Source: Anthopleura xanthogrammica | Lineage: Eukaryota > Cnidaria > Anthozoa > Actiniaria > Actiniidae | DNA length: 64,000 bases | Direction: 5' to 3' | Assembly (NCBI GenBank): GCA_964019055.1 | Contig: OZ025220.1 | Coordinates: forward strand, 10,358,098-10,422,097 | Shown here: positions 44,145 to 58,200 of the stretch, piece by piece | Layout of the letters: each line of letters begins with the position of its first letter | Position numbering within the stretch: position 1 is the first letter of the stretch | Notes under the pieces: model-generated | Database searches by the model: none | The model's input: the letters and a program-made list of their open reading frames with translations, nothing else | Told to the model about the DNA's origin: nothing | Translations under genes and position numbers: made by a program

Positions 44145-45254
44145 ATATGCACCTTATTGCAGACTAGGATCGTCATCTGTAGTCTCTAAACCCAGCAATA
44201 ACCGACAGGAGAACAACAACACATGAATTTTAGGATTAGTTTTTTTATGATAAGTTGATCACAAAATATTGTAACTCCAAAACAGGTCAATACCATATTA
44301 ATAGTATTTTTAGCTGTTAACTTTTGTTCATCTAATGTTAATTTAGATATTCTCGTACACCCCCAAAAAGATACCCACGCAGCATTAAGAAAAAATAAAC
44401 ATGTTAAAAACTCACAGATTGAAAGAAGATTCAAGTCTCACTGTAAGGGGGAAATCAAAACAATTTTCCAAAATAGGGAACCAGTTTGATTGATTTAGGT
44501 GGTGGGTACCGGTAAGTACCCCCTCCCTTCCCTCCCCCCTCAGAGATTTGTTGAAATGCGCGATACTTGGTCTCCGTAGTGACTATCTCTATTCACAAAT
44601 AAGTTGTTTAGCATGCATGCACACAGACCGTACAATTATTTCTGCGATTTTACTTTTAATGTTGAAGATATTTGGTAGCTTTTGTTGACTGCCAGTGGCG
44701 GTGGGTACCGGGTAACCGCTCCCTTTCCCTCTAATTCAGGTCTCGTAAGATGACAATCACCTTCCCAAATGCGATGTTTTCAAGGCTAATAACCCCCTCA
44801 TTCTTCTCCATGAAATCTTTTTTTCACATCCGATAAATTAATGCTAAAACAGAGAGCTCAATTGTGCAAAAGCAAGAAAACTTAAATTGAAAAGCGCGGG
44901 AAGACTGTACCACAGGTATCCCGCGATGTGGAATTTATAATGTAGTAGAGGTTACCGCTGTAGTCATAGCAAGGGCTCATAAACATTCCCTGAAAACTAA
45001 AAATTCAACCTGTATTATCCTCCAAAAAACTCTTATTTTCTTCTCGTTTTTGTGGTATTTTCGCCTTATATTCCCAACTGAACGTTGGCTTAAGCATTTG
45101 TCTAAATTATTATGGATTAAGACAAAAGGTTTTTTGGAAAAATCTTCACATTTGGAGCGAATTGTTCGAGGACGTTTCTTGTGTTGTCGTTCGTAAAAAG
45201 TGATTAATCGTAGTAAAAAGTTGTTAAAGAACAGCAAATACTCCGCTATTTCCA
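44145..45254. other. intergenic TenA-IQCE, no gene seen
   Basis: Poly(A) signal AATAAA at 44394-44399, 250 nt after the TenA stop. A pair of similar blocks (GGTGGGTACCGGTAAGTACC at 44502 and GGTGGGTACCGGGTAACCGC at 44700) marks a short dispersed repeat. The region just upstream of 45255 should contain the IQCE promoter. Confidence 0.6.
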
Positions 45255-48200
45255 ATGCCTTCTACCAAGACAAATAACCAGGTACGTACTGCATTGATCA
45301 GATACCTTTATTTAATCATATTTTTATTAGTTTTGAGGTGATTCTGTGACTTTTTATTGACTTTCTAAATTGAAGAAAGTCGACTCACTTCAATATGATG
45401 CTTTCCAATAACAACGATTACATTAACAATTAAAATCATATTTGTACAATTTACCGTCTTTCTGTGAGGTCCTTGGTAGATGTACGAAATATTTTGGTTA
45501 TATTTTGAAGTGAAAACTTGAAATTTGTTAATATAGTTTCACAATTTATCAAATTTCCACAAGACTTATTGTAACACATTTGTGTTTGTTGTACTCTTCA
45601 TCATTACAGGATATTGATGCCTATTCTGATTCTGGATCCACTATATCTCTTGTAAGTAAAACATAGCTGTTTTTTAGACTGATAGTACACAAGAGTACAG
45701 ATTTCTAGTATAAAGTTGAGCATTTTGAGATTATTTTGGTGCAGTCTGGTCTAGCTTGGGTACAAACAGCATCTATTCCACACATTCTATTATATTTTTT
45801 ATTATATTTTTTATATATGTAACATTTTGGCAGTGATACTGTAGTAGTATTGCACAAATGAAATAAAAATGTATTCATAACTGAAAGCATATATCCAGAT
45901 AAACTTAATTCACTAAGTTTACTTAAAGCTCTCAAAATAATTTCTGTCAATTCAAGACCCCATTCTTTTCACCATTTTCCTGTCTTTATGGTTTTCCTGT
46001 GGTATTGGCACGAGTTACGCTGTTACAGCCACCCCGTTTTAAGAAATCCTAGATCCACCCCTGGAATTTTGATGTTGAGTCTGAGAATCAAACCCGAGAC
46101 CCCAGAAGTGAGAGGCAAGCATACTCTATCACTATGCCACCCTTGATTCCAAATGTTTAACAATGTTAAAACTCAACTATTAATAGCTAAAACATCTAAT
46201 ATTATTATCTCATTCATATTTTTATTTCAGGCCAGCTGTGGTTCTGGAGGGAGTGGATTTGCTCCTAAACCTCCCCTAGGTACTCATTAAAAAGATGATT
46301 TCATTAATTTATTCAGAATTAATTTATTCTGAATGATTAATTCTGTTAACAAACTTTATCAAATCAATGTTTATTCTAAGATTGGTTATGTATTTACCTA
46401 GATGGGTCTTCAAGGTCAAGGTCAGTTAAAGGAAGACGCTCAAAAGTCACACAACGTAAGTATTAGTGCAGTTTTGTATGAGCAGGAAATAAAGGATACT
46501 TACTACGGCACGTACACAAAACAACATGCCGTAACATTGAAATGGCAATCCGATAAGAATAGGTATTGTATGAGTAGGAAACATACAGTACTGACTTATA
46601 GCACGGACATGGTACAACATGCCATAACATTGAAATGGCTTCCCATTGTCTTCCAGTATTTCATGTAATCACAACGTCTAGTTAGGGTTACAGTAAGATA
46701 CAATATGGCTACAGGTCGACTAAAAATTATTTGCTGTATCGTTTTCCACTCATACAAAAATCACTCTATCTATCAATGCTCTAATAAAAATAGTCTAGTA
46801 TCAGCCAATCAGTAGTTAATATTATATTCCAAATATCTGTTCTTAACAGCGCCATCTCCTTATGCTTCACGTCAAGTCACGGCAAAGAGACATGAAGCTG
46901 GCAACTCTACAACAAGAAATCTCTGGCTCACATCCATGAAGAATGGCGCTGGAGGTACTTTAGCTATCATATCTCTATTACTATCCACAAAATCTTTGTT
47001 GGTGTTAATTTTATGTTTGGGCTTCCTGTAGAGAATCATGCCACAGGGACCCCAAACTGACTTATACTTAAGTATTATGGTTAGCATAGGTGGCGTACCC
47101 TGCTAACGTGTCGTCTTTCACCACTATGGTTCCAAAGGTTTGGGACACTGGTTTGAGCCCTGCAGACACCATATGTGAATTGAGTTTGTTTGATGTGTTG
47201 TTCTCTCCTGTGCTACAAGGGTTTTTTCCAGGTACTCCAGTTTCCTCCCTTTATAAAAATCAACATGTGAGTTGAACGTTGTGTGCTGAAAATACTGAAT
47301 GTAGTGGTAGTGTGTGTGCTTGAAAAGCGTCCCCAATTAGTGTGAAAGTGCTAGAATGATTAGACACTTGGGAGATTTATTTTATTTTGTTTTATATTTA
47401 ATATTATCTGTAGCACTGAGCACAAATAACACTGGCATAAACACCTGGGCCGGTCCCAGGCCATCGCATGCAAAGAAACGAAGACCAGGATCAAGAACAA
47501 GGAACTTTAGTGATGTCGTTGATGTAAGACATTAACAATTGACTTCTTTAGCTTAGGCTTAATGTTTTCCCATTTCAAACCATGTGTCATTCTCTTAAGA
47601 ATAAGATTCTTTGTTTGAGTTGTATCCATATTCATGTGTTTTCTTATGTGCAACCGTTAAACAAAGAAGTTATACTCTAGGGAATGGCATGTGGTCTGAA
47701 TTAGGAAAACATATCTGTAATCTGAAAGGAATGGGCATGATTAGCAGTCCTCCTCCTGACAGTACCCAACCACCCTCCCCCATCCTGTATCATCACATAG
47801 CAGGCATGTTTCAGGGCTCGAAATAGGAAACAATTATAGCCTGCCAGTCCAGTAAATTTTGCCTGCCTTTTTATTATTTATTTTCGATTTGGCAGTTCAC
47901 CGTTATTTTTGCCAGCCAAACCTTAAGTTTTGCCTGGCTTTTGGCCATTGGCAGGCCGCTATTTCAAGCCCTGATGTTTGTTCTCTTAACATTGAAAATC
48001 ATTGTCATTTTTGTTGTTGTTTAGTTTTCTAACAGCAAAACCAAGTCTCATTCAAGGAGTGCAACTCTTTCCAACAGTAAGTTCAACATGTCAATAATAT
48101 TGCTTGGGCTTCCTGTGCAAGAGCCTCAGATATTGAATGCTCCACAAATTGCAACATATGCAACACCCTTTGCTGATGATCGCTGGCAACTTTCACCAAC

Positions 48201-49250
48201 ATTTTCTGGCCACCTGTATTTTCATTACATAGTCTCAACGTCCTTCAAAACAAATCATTTTCTCACTGGTGCTAATGCAATAATGAGGATCTCAGAAGCC
48301 CGAGCCAACACTCTATAAGCATCTTATTTTTACATAATATCCACTTGTTAATAAAAGTGATTTCTGTTTATTTTTCACAGCTGAATCCCATGTTTATGGA
48401 GGAGGACCAGCCTTGAAACCAGCAGAAGATTATTATGATGAAATAATAGAACTGAAAAAGGTATATGTCTCTGTATTAGAATCATCACTGTCACTATCAT
48501 CATCATCATCATCATCATCACAGTCACTATCATCATACTATCATCATCATCATCATCATCATCACAGTCACTATCATCATACTATCATCATCATCATCAT
48601 CACAGTCACTATCATCATACTATCATCATCATCATCATCATCACAGTCACTATCATCATACTATCATCATCATCATCATCATCATCACAGTCACTATCAT
48701 CATACTATCATCATCATCATCATCATCATCACAGTCACTATCATCATACTATCATCATCATCATCATCATCACAGTCACTATCATCATACTATCATCATC
48801 ATCATCATCATCATCACAGTCACTATCATCATCATCATCATCATCACAGTCACTATCATCATACTATCATCATCATCATCATCATCACAGTCACTATCAT
48901 CATACTATCATCATCATCATCATCATCATCACAGTCACTATCATCATACTATCATCATCATCATCATCATCACAGTCACTATCATCATCATCATCATCAC
49001 AGTCACTATCATCATACTATCATCATCATCATCATCATCATCACAGTCACTATCATCATACTATCATCATCATCATCACAGTCACTTATCATCATACTAT
49101 CATCATCATCATCATCATCACAGTCACTATCATCATACTATCATCATCATCATCATCATCATCACAGTCACTATCATCATACTATCATCATCATCATCAC
49201 AGTCACTATCATCATACTATCATCATCATCACAGTCACTATCATCATACT

Positions 49251-49281
<31 letters not shown>

Positions 49282-52200
49282 CAGTCACTATCATCATACT
49301 AACTTCATCATCATCACCATCATGATCATCACCACCACCATCATCACCATCATCTCCTCATCATCATCATTTAATCATCATCATCATCATCTTCACCATC
49401 ACCTCCTCCTCATCATTTAATCATCATCATCATCATCATCATAGATATCATTACTTGCAACCCCTTTCTGAATAAAGGGTCAAAAACCTGTTATGTATAA
49501 CCTACTACACCTTTTGTCTTTTAGATTATTAATTCTCTAAAAGAAGACAATAATCTTCTCAGCACCAAGTTACATCGGGTAGAGGAAGAAAACATGATAA
49601 AGGTATGTATGAATTAAAATACCACTTTGTTCCTTGATTACAGACTCATTTAACTGTTATCTACCAGTTTTCCCAGTGGAATCAAAGTCTTGTCCCACAA
49701 CAATATCAGTATCTGTTTTAAAGAGTACTACAAGGATCAACAGGAAGTTTTCCTTTATTGAAACAATTTATTATCAATTTTGTGCAATCAGATTTATAAA
49801 TTCTGAGATATTCTAGCTAATTTGTTGAGCTTGTACAGTGGGCATAGCAACGGTAGCTAGGGGGAGTCAGAAACATGAATGGGAAAATGTGGGGTTTTGT
49901 TTTTGGTTGTAGATGATTAGCAAAAAAAATAAAAACTGGTAAATATTCATTTCCAGGACAGAAAAATGGATGATCTGCTGAACTCAAGGAAACAAGTAAG
50001 CTTGCATAAATGAAAGAAATAAAAAGTTATATTCTACAAACATCACTCCCTGTAAGGGGCTCTTCAGTGTGGTTTTCGCTCTACACACAATACCACAGGA
50101 CTACATTCTCTACTTACAACACACAACACTCAACTCACATGTTGATTTTTGAGATGGAGAACCTGAAGAAAGCCCCCTCGGCAAAGGACAACAGTACATC
50201 AAACAAACTCAACTTACAAAATTATGTGGTCGAGTTGATAATCAAACCCATGACCCCAGGCTTGTACAAGTCCACAGCGGTGAGAGACAGCACTGTAGCT
50301 GGCTGACCACCCATTAACCCTAGTTTGCAAACATCTACTTGTCTACCTACAAATTTTGACCAATAATTCATGTATAATAATTATGTGTAAAATATTTATT
50401 GCCTGGTTTACTTGAATCTACAGCCAGAGGATCTTAGAAGAACACTAACAGATAAAAGAGGAGATACAAGTTCTGTAAGTATCCATGACAACACACTCAC
50501 ACACACCCCTGACATCTCAGGCATCACATTGTCACACTCACCCCTGACATCTCAGGCATCACATTGTTGCACTCACCCCTGACATCTCAGGCATCACATG
50601 TGACTAGATTTGAGGAGTTTTCTCTGCAGTCCTCGTTTTTCCTCCCTCCTCAAAAACAAGGTAAATTCCATTATGCTCCCTGTGAGTTAGCCATGCCCTG
50701 ACTACAATAGACTACTTTGATGATACGGTGGCCATCTTGAATCTAAATTATTGAAAAGGACTGTTGTTCATTGTTGTTCATTGCTTCATTACTATGGCCA
50801 ATACAGAATATATTTTCTCACAATTAGCCAACAATATAAAACCATATTGGGGCTCAAAATCACTATGAGTTATAAGTATTCATGTGTTAATTTTCAGATT
50901 GTCAATAGTTTGAAGCAGAAGCTTCATGGTGTTGAACGAACTGTGAAAGAGAAAGAGGCAGAGCTCAGGTACTTACTTTATTACATTATTTATACTACTA
51001 CAACCAGAATCCATTTTCATTTCTGACAAGATGCTCATTTTTTAATCCAATTTCCAATATGTTTTCCCAATATGAAAAAAAGTAATTATCTTGATTTTTT
51101 TACAAAATTTCATCATAAAACTATTAGTTATGAATATTGAAATAAAAATCATACGATAATAGCTGCAAATTCGGAGTAAAAAACTGTTTTCGATCCGGAC
51201 AATCCAGTAATCCGAAGTCCATTCCAGTCCAGCAATGCACGGTTCAGGATTTTCCAAAATGAAAAATCTCTCAAAATTAAAAATTTAGAGGCGAAAATGA
51301 AATTTTAAAGGTTGGGCATGTTTGTGCTATACATAAAGATTATCCATACCCTTTCAAAAGCTCAAAATTCGAAAAACCAAATTCTCGATCCGGACGATCC
51401 AGTTAAATTAAGTCCAGTCCAGTCCAGCCATGCACGGTTCCGGATTTTCCAAAATAAAAAATCTCTAGGAATACAAAATTTAGAACCATAAATGAAATTC
51501 TATAGGTTAGACATATTTTTACTATACATAAAGATTATTCATACCCTTTCAACAGCTGATTCAATCATTTTTTTTTGTTAATTCAAAATCCATTTTCAGA
51601 TTTTTCTTTATTAAAATGAAAACATCATTGACAGGATAGAATAATCAATTCACTATTTTCATTATTAATAGCAATCTAAGAAGAGAGCTGAAGATGACAG
51701 ATATTGAGGAGCTTAGAATCCAATCAGAGACATATTACCAAGAGGTACAGCGGATACAGCTGGCCATGTTACAGATGCAACAGGATAGAATCAACTATAC
51801 GAGCAGCATGACTGAGTGAGTAAACCACTAACATGGCTTCCCGTGATTGACGTCAGGGTGTTAACTCACATATCTACAAGTGTTCTTTACATTGCATTTA
51901 ACTGGCTTCCTTTATTGGGTGATTGACATCATGTACATCACATGACTGGGGTCTTTACAAAACACATAAATGGCTTCCTATTTTGATTGCTCTTTATGTA
52001 ACATCTAAATGGCTTCCACTTAATGATTGACATTTCTGTTTGACAGTTTAAATATATCAGATGAGATGGCTTCTGCCAGAGGCAAGAGACCAATGAGCGC
52101 ATCACAGAACAGACTTCTAAGTAAGCAGTATTCCTTCTTTTCTTCTGTCATCAACATCATCATCATCCTCATAACCATCAGATAGCCATCATCATCATCT

Positions 52201-55200
52201 TTATCAACATCCCCATCATTATTTTATTCATCATCATCATTATCATAGAACATCATGACTCATCATTAACGTCATCATCATTGAACATCATGTATCATCA
52301 TCAACATCGCCATCATCATCATCATAGTTGTCATCATCATCGTCATCATAATTTTTATAATTTTTCTTTCTTTTTTTGAGCAGAAGATATTGAAATGTTA
52401 AAAGCAGAGAACAGAAGCCTAAAGAAAGAGTTGATATCATCTGTGGAAAACCAGTCAAGAAAGAGCAACAAAAAGTCACTAAATGGTAAGTTCATTAACC
52501 CTTTTACGCAACCTGCATATAATTATCAAGCGCATATTTTTGGGGTTTTTCTCTAAACAAATGATAGATTTTTTGCTAAACAGAAGATAAATGGTTGCAT
52601 AAAAGAATTAAATGGCTTATCTTCCTTTATCTTCTTTTGCAATCCCTTCTTTCCAGTTTTACCATTCCTTCCTTTCTTTTATCGTACATTCCTTCCATTT
52701 CCCTTCCCTTCACTTTCAATTCCCATTTTTTCTGTCCCTTGCCTTCCATCTCCACTTTTTTTCCCTTTTCCCCTTCCTGCCATTTCCTTTCCTTCATTTT
52801 CCATTCCTTTCAAATCTCTTCACTTATTTTTCTTTTCCCTTTCCCGCCACTCCTATTCAGTTCATTAATCTATTTCTTTCATTTTTCTCAGTTGATTATG
52901 CTGACATGTCAAGGGCTCAACTACTACACACCATCCATGAGCTAGAAATAGTAAGAATTAATCATTCATAAAAATAATCATAATGATGATGATAATAATA
53001 ATAATAATAATTATTATTATTATTAAAAAAAAAGTGTTCATGGTTTGAGTGTTCGCACTGTAAGAAATTCTATATTGCTATGGTTCACTCATATCATTGT
53101 TTGTAACTTCCAGAAACTTGATGAACCAAGAGATAGAGAAAAACATTCTGCAAGAGAAAAGGATGAAAAAGATGAGAAAAAAGGATCAAAGAAAAGAAAA
53201 ACACAAGAATCTGAAGGTGAACCCTTCATCATCGACACTACCACTATTATCTTCACCTTGTTCACCATCATAATGTATCATCATCATCATGTATCATCAT
53301 CATCATCACGTATCATCATGTATCATCATCATGCATTATCATCATCATCATCTTCATAACTGAATCACCATCTTCACCATTATGTATCATCATTTATCAT
53401 CATGTATCATCATCATTTATCATCATTACTATCATGTATCATCACTATCATGTTTCTAAGTTCCCGTCCACAACCCAGGCAGTCATTTTTTCACCTCATT
53501 TAAAAAAATACTTTCAACAGGAAAGCTTAGTCGTTTAGAAGAAACTGGAGCTGAACTGACTGAAGAAAGAGAAAAACTTCGCCAGACGATAGAAAGACTG
53601 AAAGAAGACAGGACACATTATCGTAATGTCGCTGATGATTTACGGTAACAACAAAACCACATTACGTCCTTCATTATATCACATGTTATATCATACCACC
53701 CCTTGAAAATACAACCAGGAAATCAAGGGTAGTGTAGTAGTAGTGAAGACACTGGGGTCTTGGGTTTGATTCCTGGACTCAGCATCACATGTGAGTCAGT
53801 AGAGTTTGTAATAGTTCTCTTCCTTGATTCCAGGTTTTTTTCCTGGGTTTCCTCCCTACTCAAAACATAGCATGCTAAACTCAATTCAATCTGTGGGTTA
53901 GCCATGCCTTAGCTTAGATCCCCCCCCCCCCCCCCCCCCAGAGTTGGTTTCAGGGTTCGATAACATTTGAGGTTTTGTGATCTACAATAGAAAACAACTG
54001 AAAGCAAAAGAGGAAGAAGTGGAGGACCTTCGTCATAGATCACAGACAACAGCGGCAACAACTGGTTCTGGTGGTGGTGGTCCAACTACAGTCAGCAGAG
54101 GCTCAATAAGAAGAAAGTCTAGCACTGCATCAACAGGAAGGTAATGATGATGATGATGACAATGACTGTTGATAATGTAACATGATGATGTTGATGATGA
54201 TGATGATGATGATAATATATATACATGGTGATGATGATGTTGATGGTGATGATGATGAGGATATATACAAGGTGATGATGGTGATGATGATACATGATGA
54301 TGATGATAATGTATATACATGGTGATGATGATACATGATGATGATGTTGATGGTGATGATGATGGGGATATATATAAGGTGATGATGGTGATGATGATAC
54401 ATGGTGATGTTGGTGATAATGATGATACATGATGATGATGTTGATGGTGATGGTCATGATGATGTAATGATGATACATGGTGATGATGGTGATGATGATG
54501 ATGTTGATGGTCGTGGTCATGATGATGATACATGAGGATGATGATGGTGTGATGTGTTTTTCAGTCAATCTAGTGGCAGACCACAACCAGTCACAGCACG
54601 AGAACGAGATTTACAAATGGAAAAGGAGTTTGAGGAATTTAAGCAACGCCATGCTGCAAAGGTGCTGCAGAAACAGTGGAGATCTTATCAAGGTACAAAA
54701 CAATCAAAGGAAAAAGAAAAACTACAACAAGATGAAGCAGCAAAAACTTTACAGAGAGAGTGGAAGAAACATGTAAGGGAAAGACTGTGTTATTGAAACT
54801 GTGTTCATTATCATCATTGACAATCATCACTATTTTCATCATCACCATAATCATCACCAACTTATGAACAGCACCATCATCACCATCAACAACATCAACA
54901 ACATCATCATCATCAACATCATTACCATCATCATCATCATCATCAACATCATTATCATCATCATCAACACTATCATTATCACCATAATCAGCATCCATTA
55001 TTATCATCAACATCGTCACCATCATCATTATTAACATTATCATCATAATTATCATCATCAACTTATCATCATCATCAACTCATAATCATCATCATCAACT
55101 CATCATCATCATCCTCAACTTATCATTATCATCAACTTATCATCATAGTCATCATCATTAGCAATCCACGTTGATATCTAATTTGTTTTTTCTTTGTAGT

Positions 55201-58200
55201 TGAAGCAAAAAGATAGAGCATCACAAGATGAGGTAAGAATGTCTCAAAGTGATAAAATTCTTCTTAATGTATGTGAAGTCTGATAATTCTCTTATTGACT
55301 TATTCTGAAGGCAATAACAGATATCCAAGCTGCGTTTCGTGGTCATCTGGCACGTAAGGACAGATTAGACAGATTTCATGCCGATTCCATGGATTCTGAT
55401 GATGCCATCATCAGTGTCCAATCAGCGATGAGAGGACACATGACGAGATCAAGAAATCGAGAGGACCCTGAGGACGAGTGGTCAGCTGGCAAAACAACTG
55501 AAAGGTTGGTAAACATTTCCTTTGAACTTCAGTAAGACAAATTATCAAGTTTAGCCTTGACTTTGTATAGAATATTCATGTGTTTCATTCATCTTCAGCG
55601 AAGGTCTGTGGAATTTCAAAGTATTTCTATTGTTGAAGTTGGGCATTCCTTACTTTACCTTCAGTTGGTATTTGTGAATATCCTGACGCTGAAATGAGGC
55701 TAATACATAGTAAAGGATTCATTGTAATTTAAAGTTGTAAATGAGTAAATGAGTCTGTAATCAAGGAACACAGTGTTATTTTATGAATTTGAAGATTGGC
55801 ATTACAGACAAATAAAATATTGCGGAGACTTTTTGTTTTTAGAGCTGACCATGAGCTTTCAGATGATGATGATGGTGATGATGATGATATTGTGATCAGC
55901 AGATCTAGCTCTTATGACAGATCTCCCTTCTCATCCAAGAAAAGATCAAAATTTACAGGTATGGTCCATTACAAGGCATTTACTGTACACTATTACTGTA
56001 CCCCTACTACTAGTATCACTGCCAATACCACAACAACAACCTTGACCATTAGTACCAGTACCACTACCACTACTACTGCCAAAACCACCACAACAACCAT
56101 TCTTTATAATGAGAGTAAGTAAATGGTTTGAACCCAGGAGAAGTAGTGGAGTGAGTAATGTGATCATCCCGGTGAGTGTAGTCTTGAGAAAGACTGTTGT
56201 TGGGTGAGTGTAGTCTTGAGAAAGACTGTTGTTGGGTGAGTGTAGTCTTGAGAAAGACTGTTGTTGGGTGAGTGTAGTCTTGAGAAAGACTGTTGTTGGG
56301 TGAGTGTAGTCTTGAGAAAGACTGTTGTTGGTGGTGACTGATGTTTCGACAACCTGAGCGGAAGTCATCTTCAAAGTACAGTACATACTTTATAATAGCA
56401 TACTTTTTTACTAGTAATGAGATGTAGTAATAAGTATTAGTGGGTTAGTATGTGTAACTGCTCCTTTGAATATACAGTTGCTTCTTAACAATTAATTGTA
56501 AAACAAGGCTTGATATCTGAATATACTGGATCATATTGTAACATATCAATGTAACATAGTGTAATAGTGCTGTAATATAGTGTAATATTTATACTTGTAT
56601 TAAGTCAGTTACATCATAAACTATTGCATGTGAGACATCACATAATACAAAATAATTAACCAAGGACTCGAGTAACCTAACTACAAGTGACTTATTCCAG
56701 CTGTCGTGCAAACACTTGTCAGTTATAGAAGATGGCTTTCATGGCACTCAACTTATTAACTCCAAGCATGTCCCACTTCTGACACCATCAGCAACAACAA
56801 GAATGAATATAGATCAATATGGACTAACCCATGCACCAACACAACCATGTCCCACTTCTGACACCATCAGTAATAACAGAAGAATGAATGTAGATCAATA
56901 TGGACTAACCCATGCACCAACACAACCATGTCCCACTTCTGACACCATCAGTAATAACAGAAGAATGAATGTAGATCAATATGGACTAACCCATGCACCA
57001 ACACAACCATGTCCCACTTCTGACACCATCAGTAATAACAAGAATGGATGTAGATCAATATGGACTAACCCATGCACCAACACAACCATGTCCCACTTCT
57101 GACACCATCAGTAATAACAAGAATGAATGTAGATCAATATGGACTAACCCATGCACCAACACAACCATGTCCCACTTCTATCACCATTTTGTAAAATCAG
57201 AATTGATTTTGATTGGATGATGCTTTAATTTCTCAGCTTCTCCCAGTCTCTCTCCCCCAAAACCAACCCCTCGCACCAGATCCCCACCACACCCTGCACC
57301 TCGCACACTTAAAACACTTGATACGACCCCACCCTCACCTGCACCACGGCACAGGGGGAGAATACCAGAGGTTAGAACTCCAGAGTGTGAATCAGATGAC
57401 AGTGATGACAGTGATGATGATAATGTTATCATTGGAGGCACATCTCTTGCACGTAAGGGTAAGCAGTTGATTGCACGTTCACTTGATGGTAGTTGCAATA
57501 AATAGATATATATGTTGTCCTTGGTTTACGAGGGTAGCACTTAATAGCCAGTGGCTAACAAAACTGTGACCCTCGTTCCATGATCGAATTGGAATTCATA
57601 AGTTGATTTACGTGGAAGGAGGAAAACCGGAGAACCCGGAGAAATACCCTTGAAGCACAGGAGAGAACCAACAAACAACTCTACTCACATATGATGTGAG
57701 TTCGGGGATCAAACCCATGACCACGGTGGTGAAAGGTGTCATATTAGTAGCGCACACCACCCGTGCTTACTGTTGTATGCATCATATACTATTGCACTTT
57801 AACTTAATAGTATTACTCATGGTATTTAATGTATCTTAGAGATCGGTATTAGATGGTATATCACTCTTGTATGCAACATTACTGCTTGTCTGATGTTCAG
57901 TATATTGCACAGGGGTGCATAATTTATGTCTGTTATTCCATGTGTCGTGGCGTCATTTATAGTAATATGTGTGTAGGTTCTAGTTATAACTTATTGCGAT
58001 TTTGAGCCGCCACAGGTTTATATTGGCAGCTAGTTGGGAGAAAATATATTCCATATTGGCCTTATTTGCAAAGCGACGAAAGCCAAAACGGAATATATTT
58101 TCTTCCAATGCCGTCAATATGAGCCTGTATTGGCAACTCAAAATCGCAATGAGTTTTGTATCCCAATTCTTGTATCGCCTAGCAAGAATTATTGTTAGCC

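Noticed and set aside
48413..49420. 335-codon frame extending IQCE exon 8
   Set aside because: After the donor at 48460 it only reads the (CAT)n intron; exon 9 continues in the IQCE frame at 49525.
52595..52971. Phe/Ser/Pro-rich frames of more than 110 codons
   Set aside because: Pyrimidine-rich intron sequence before the acceptor at 52891; only 52892-52950 is coding.
54033..55061. His/Ile/Met-rich frames on both strands
   Set aside because: Produced by (TGA)n and (CAT)n arrays of IQCE introns 19 and 20.
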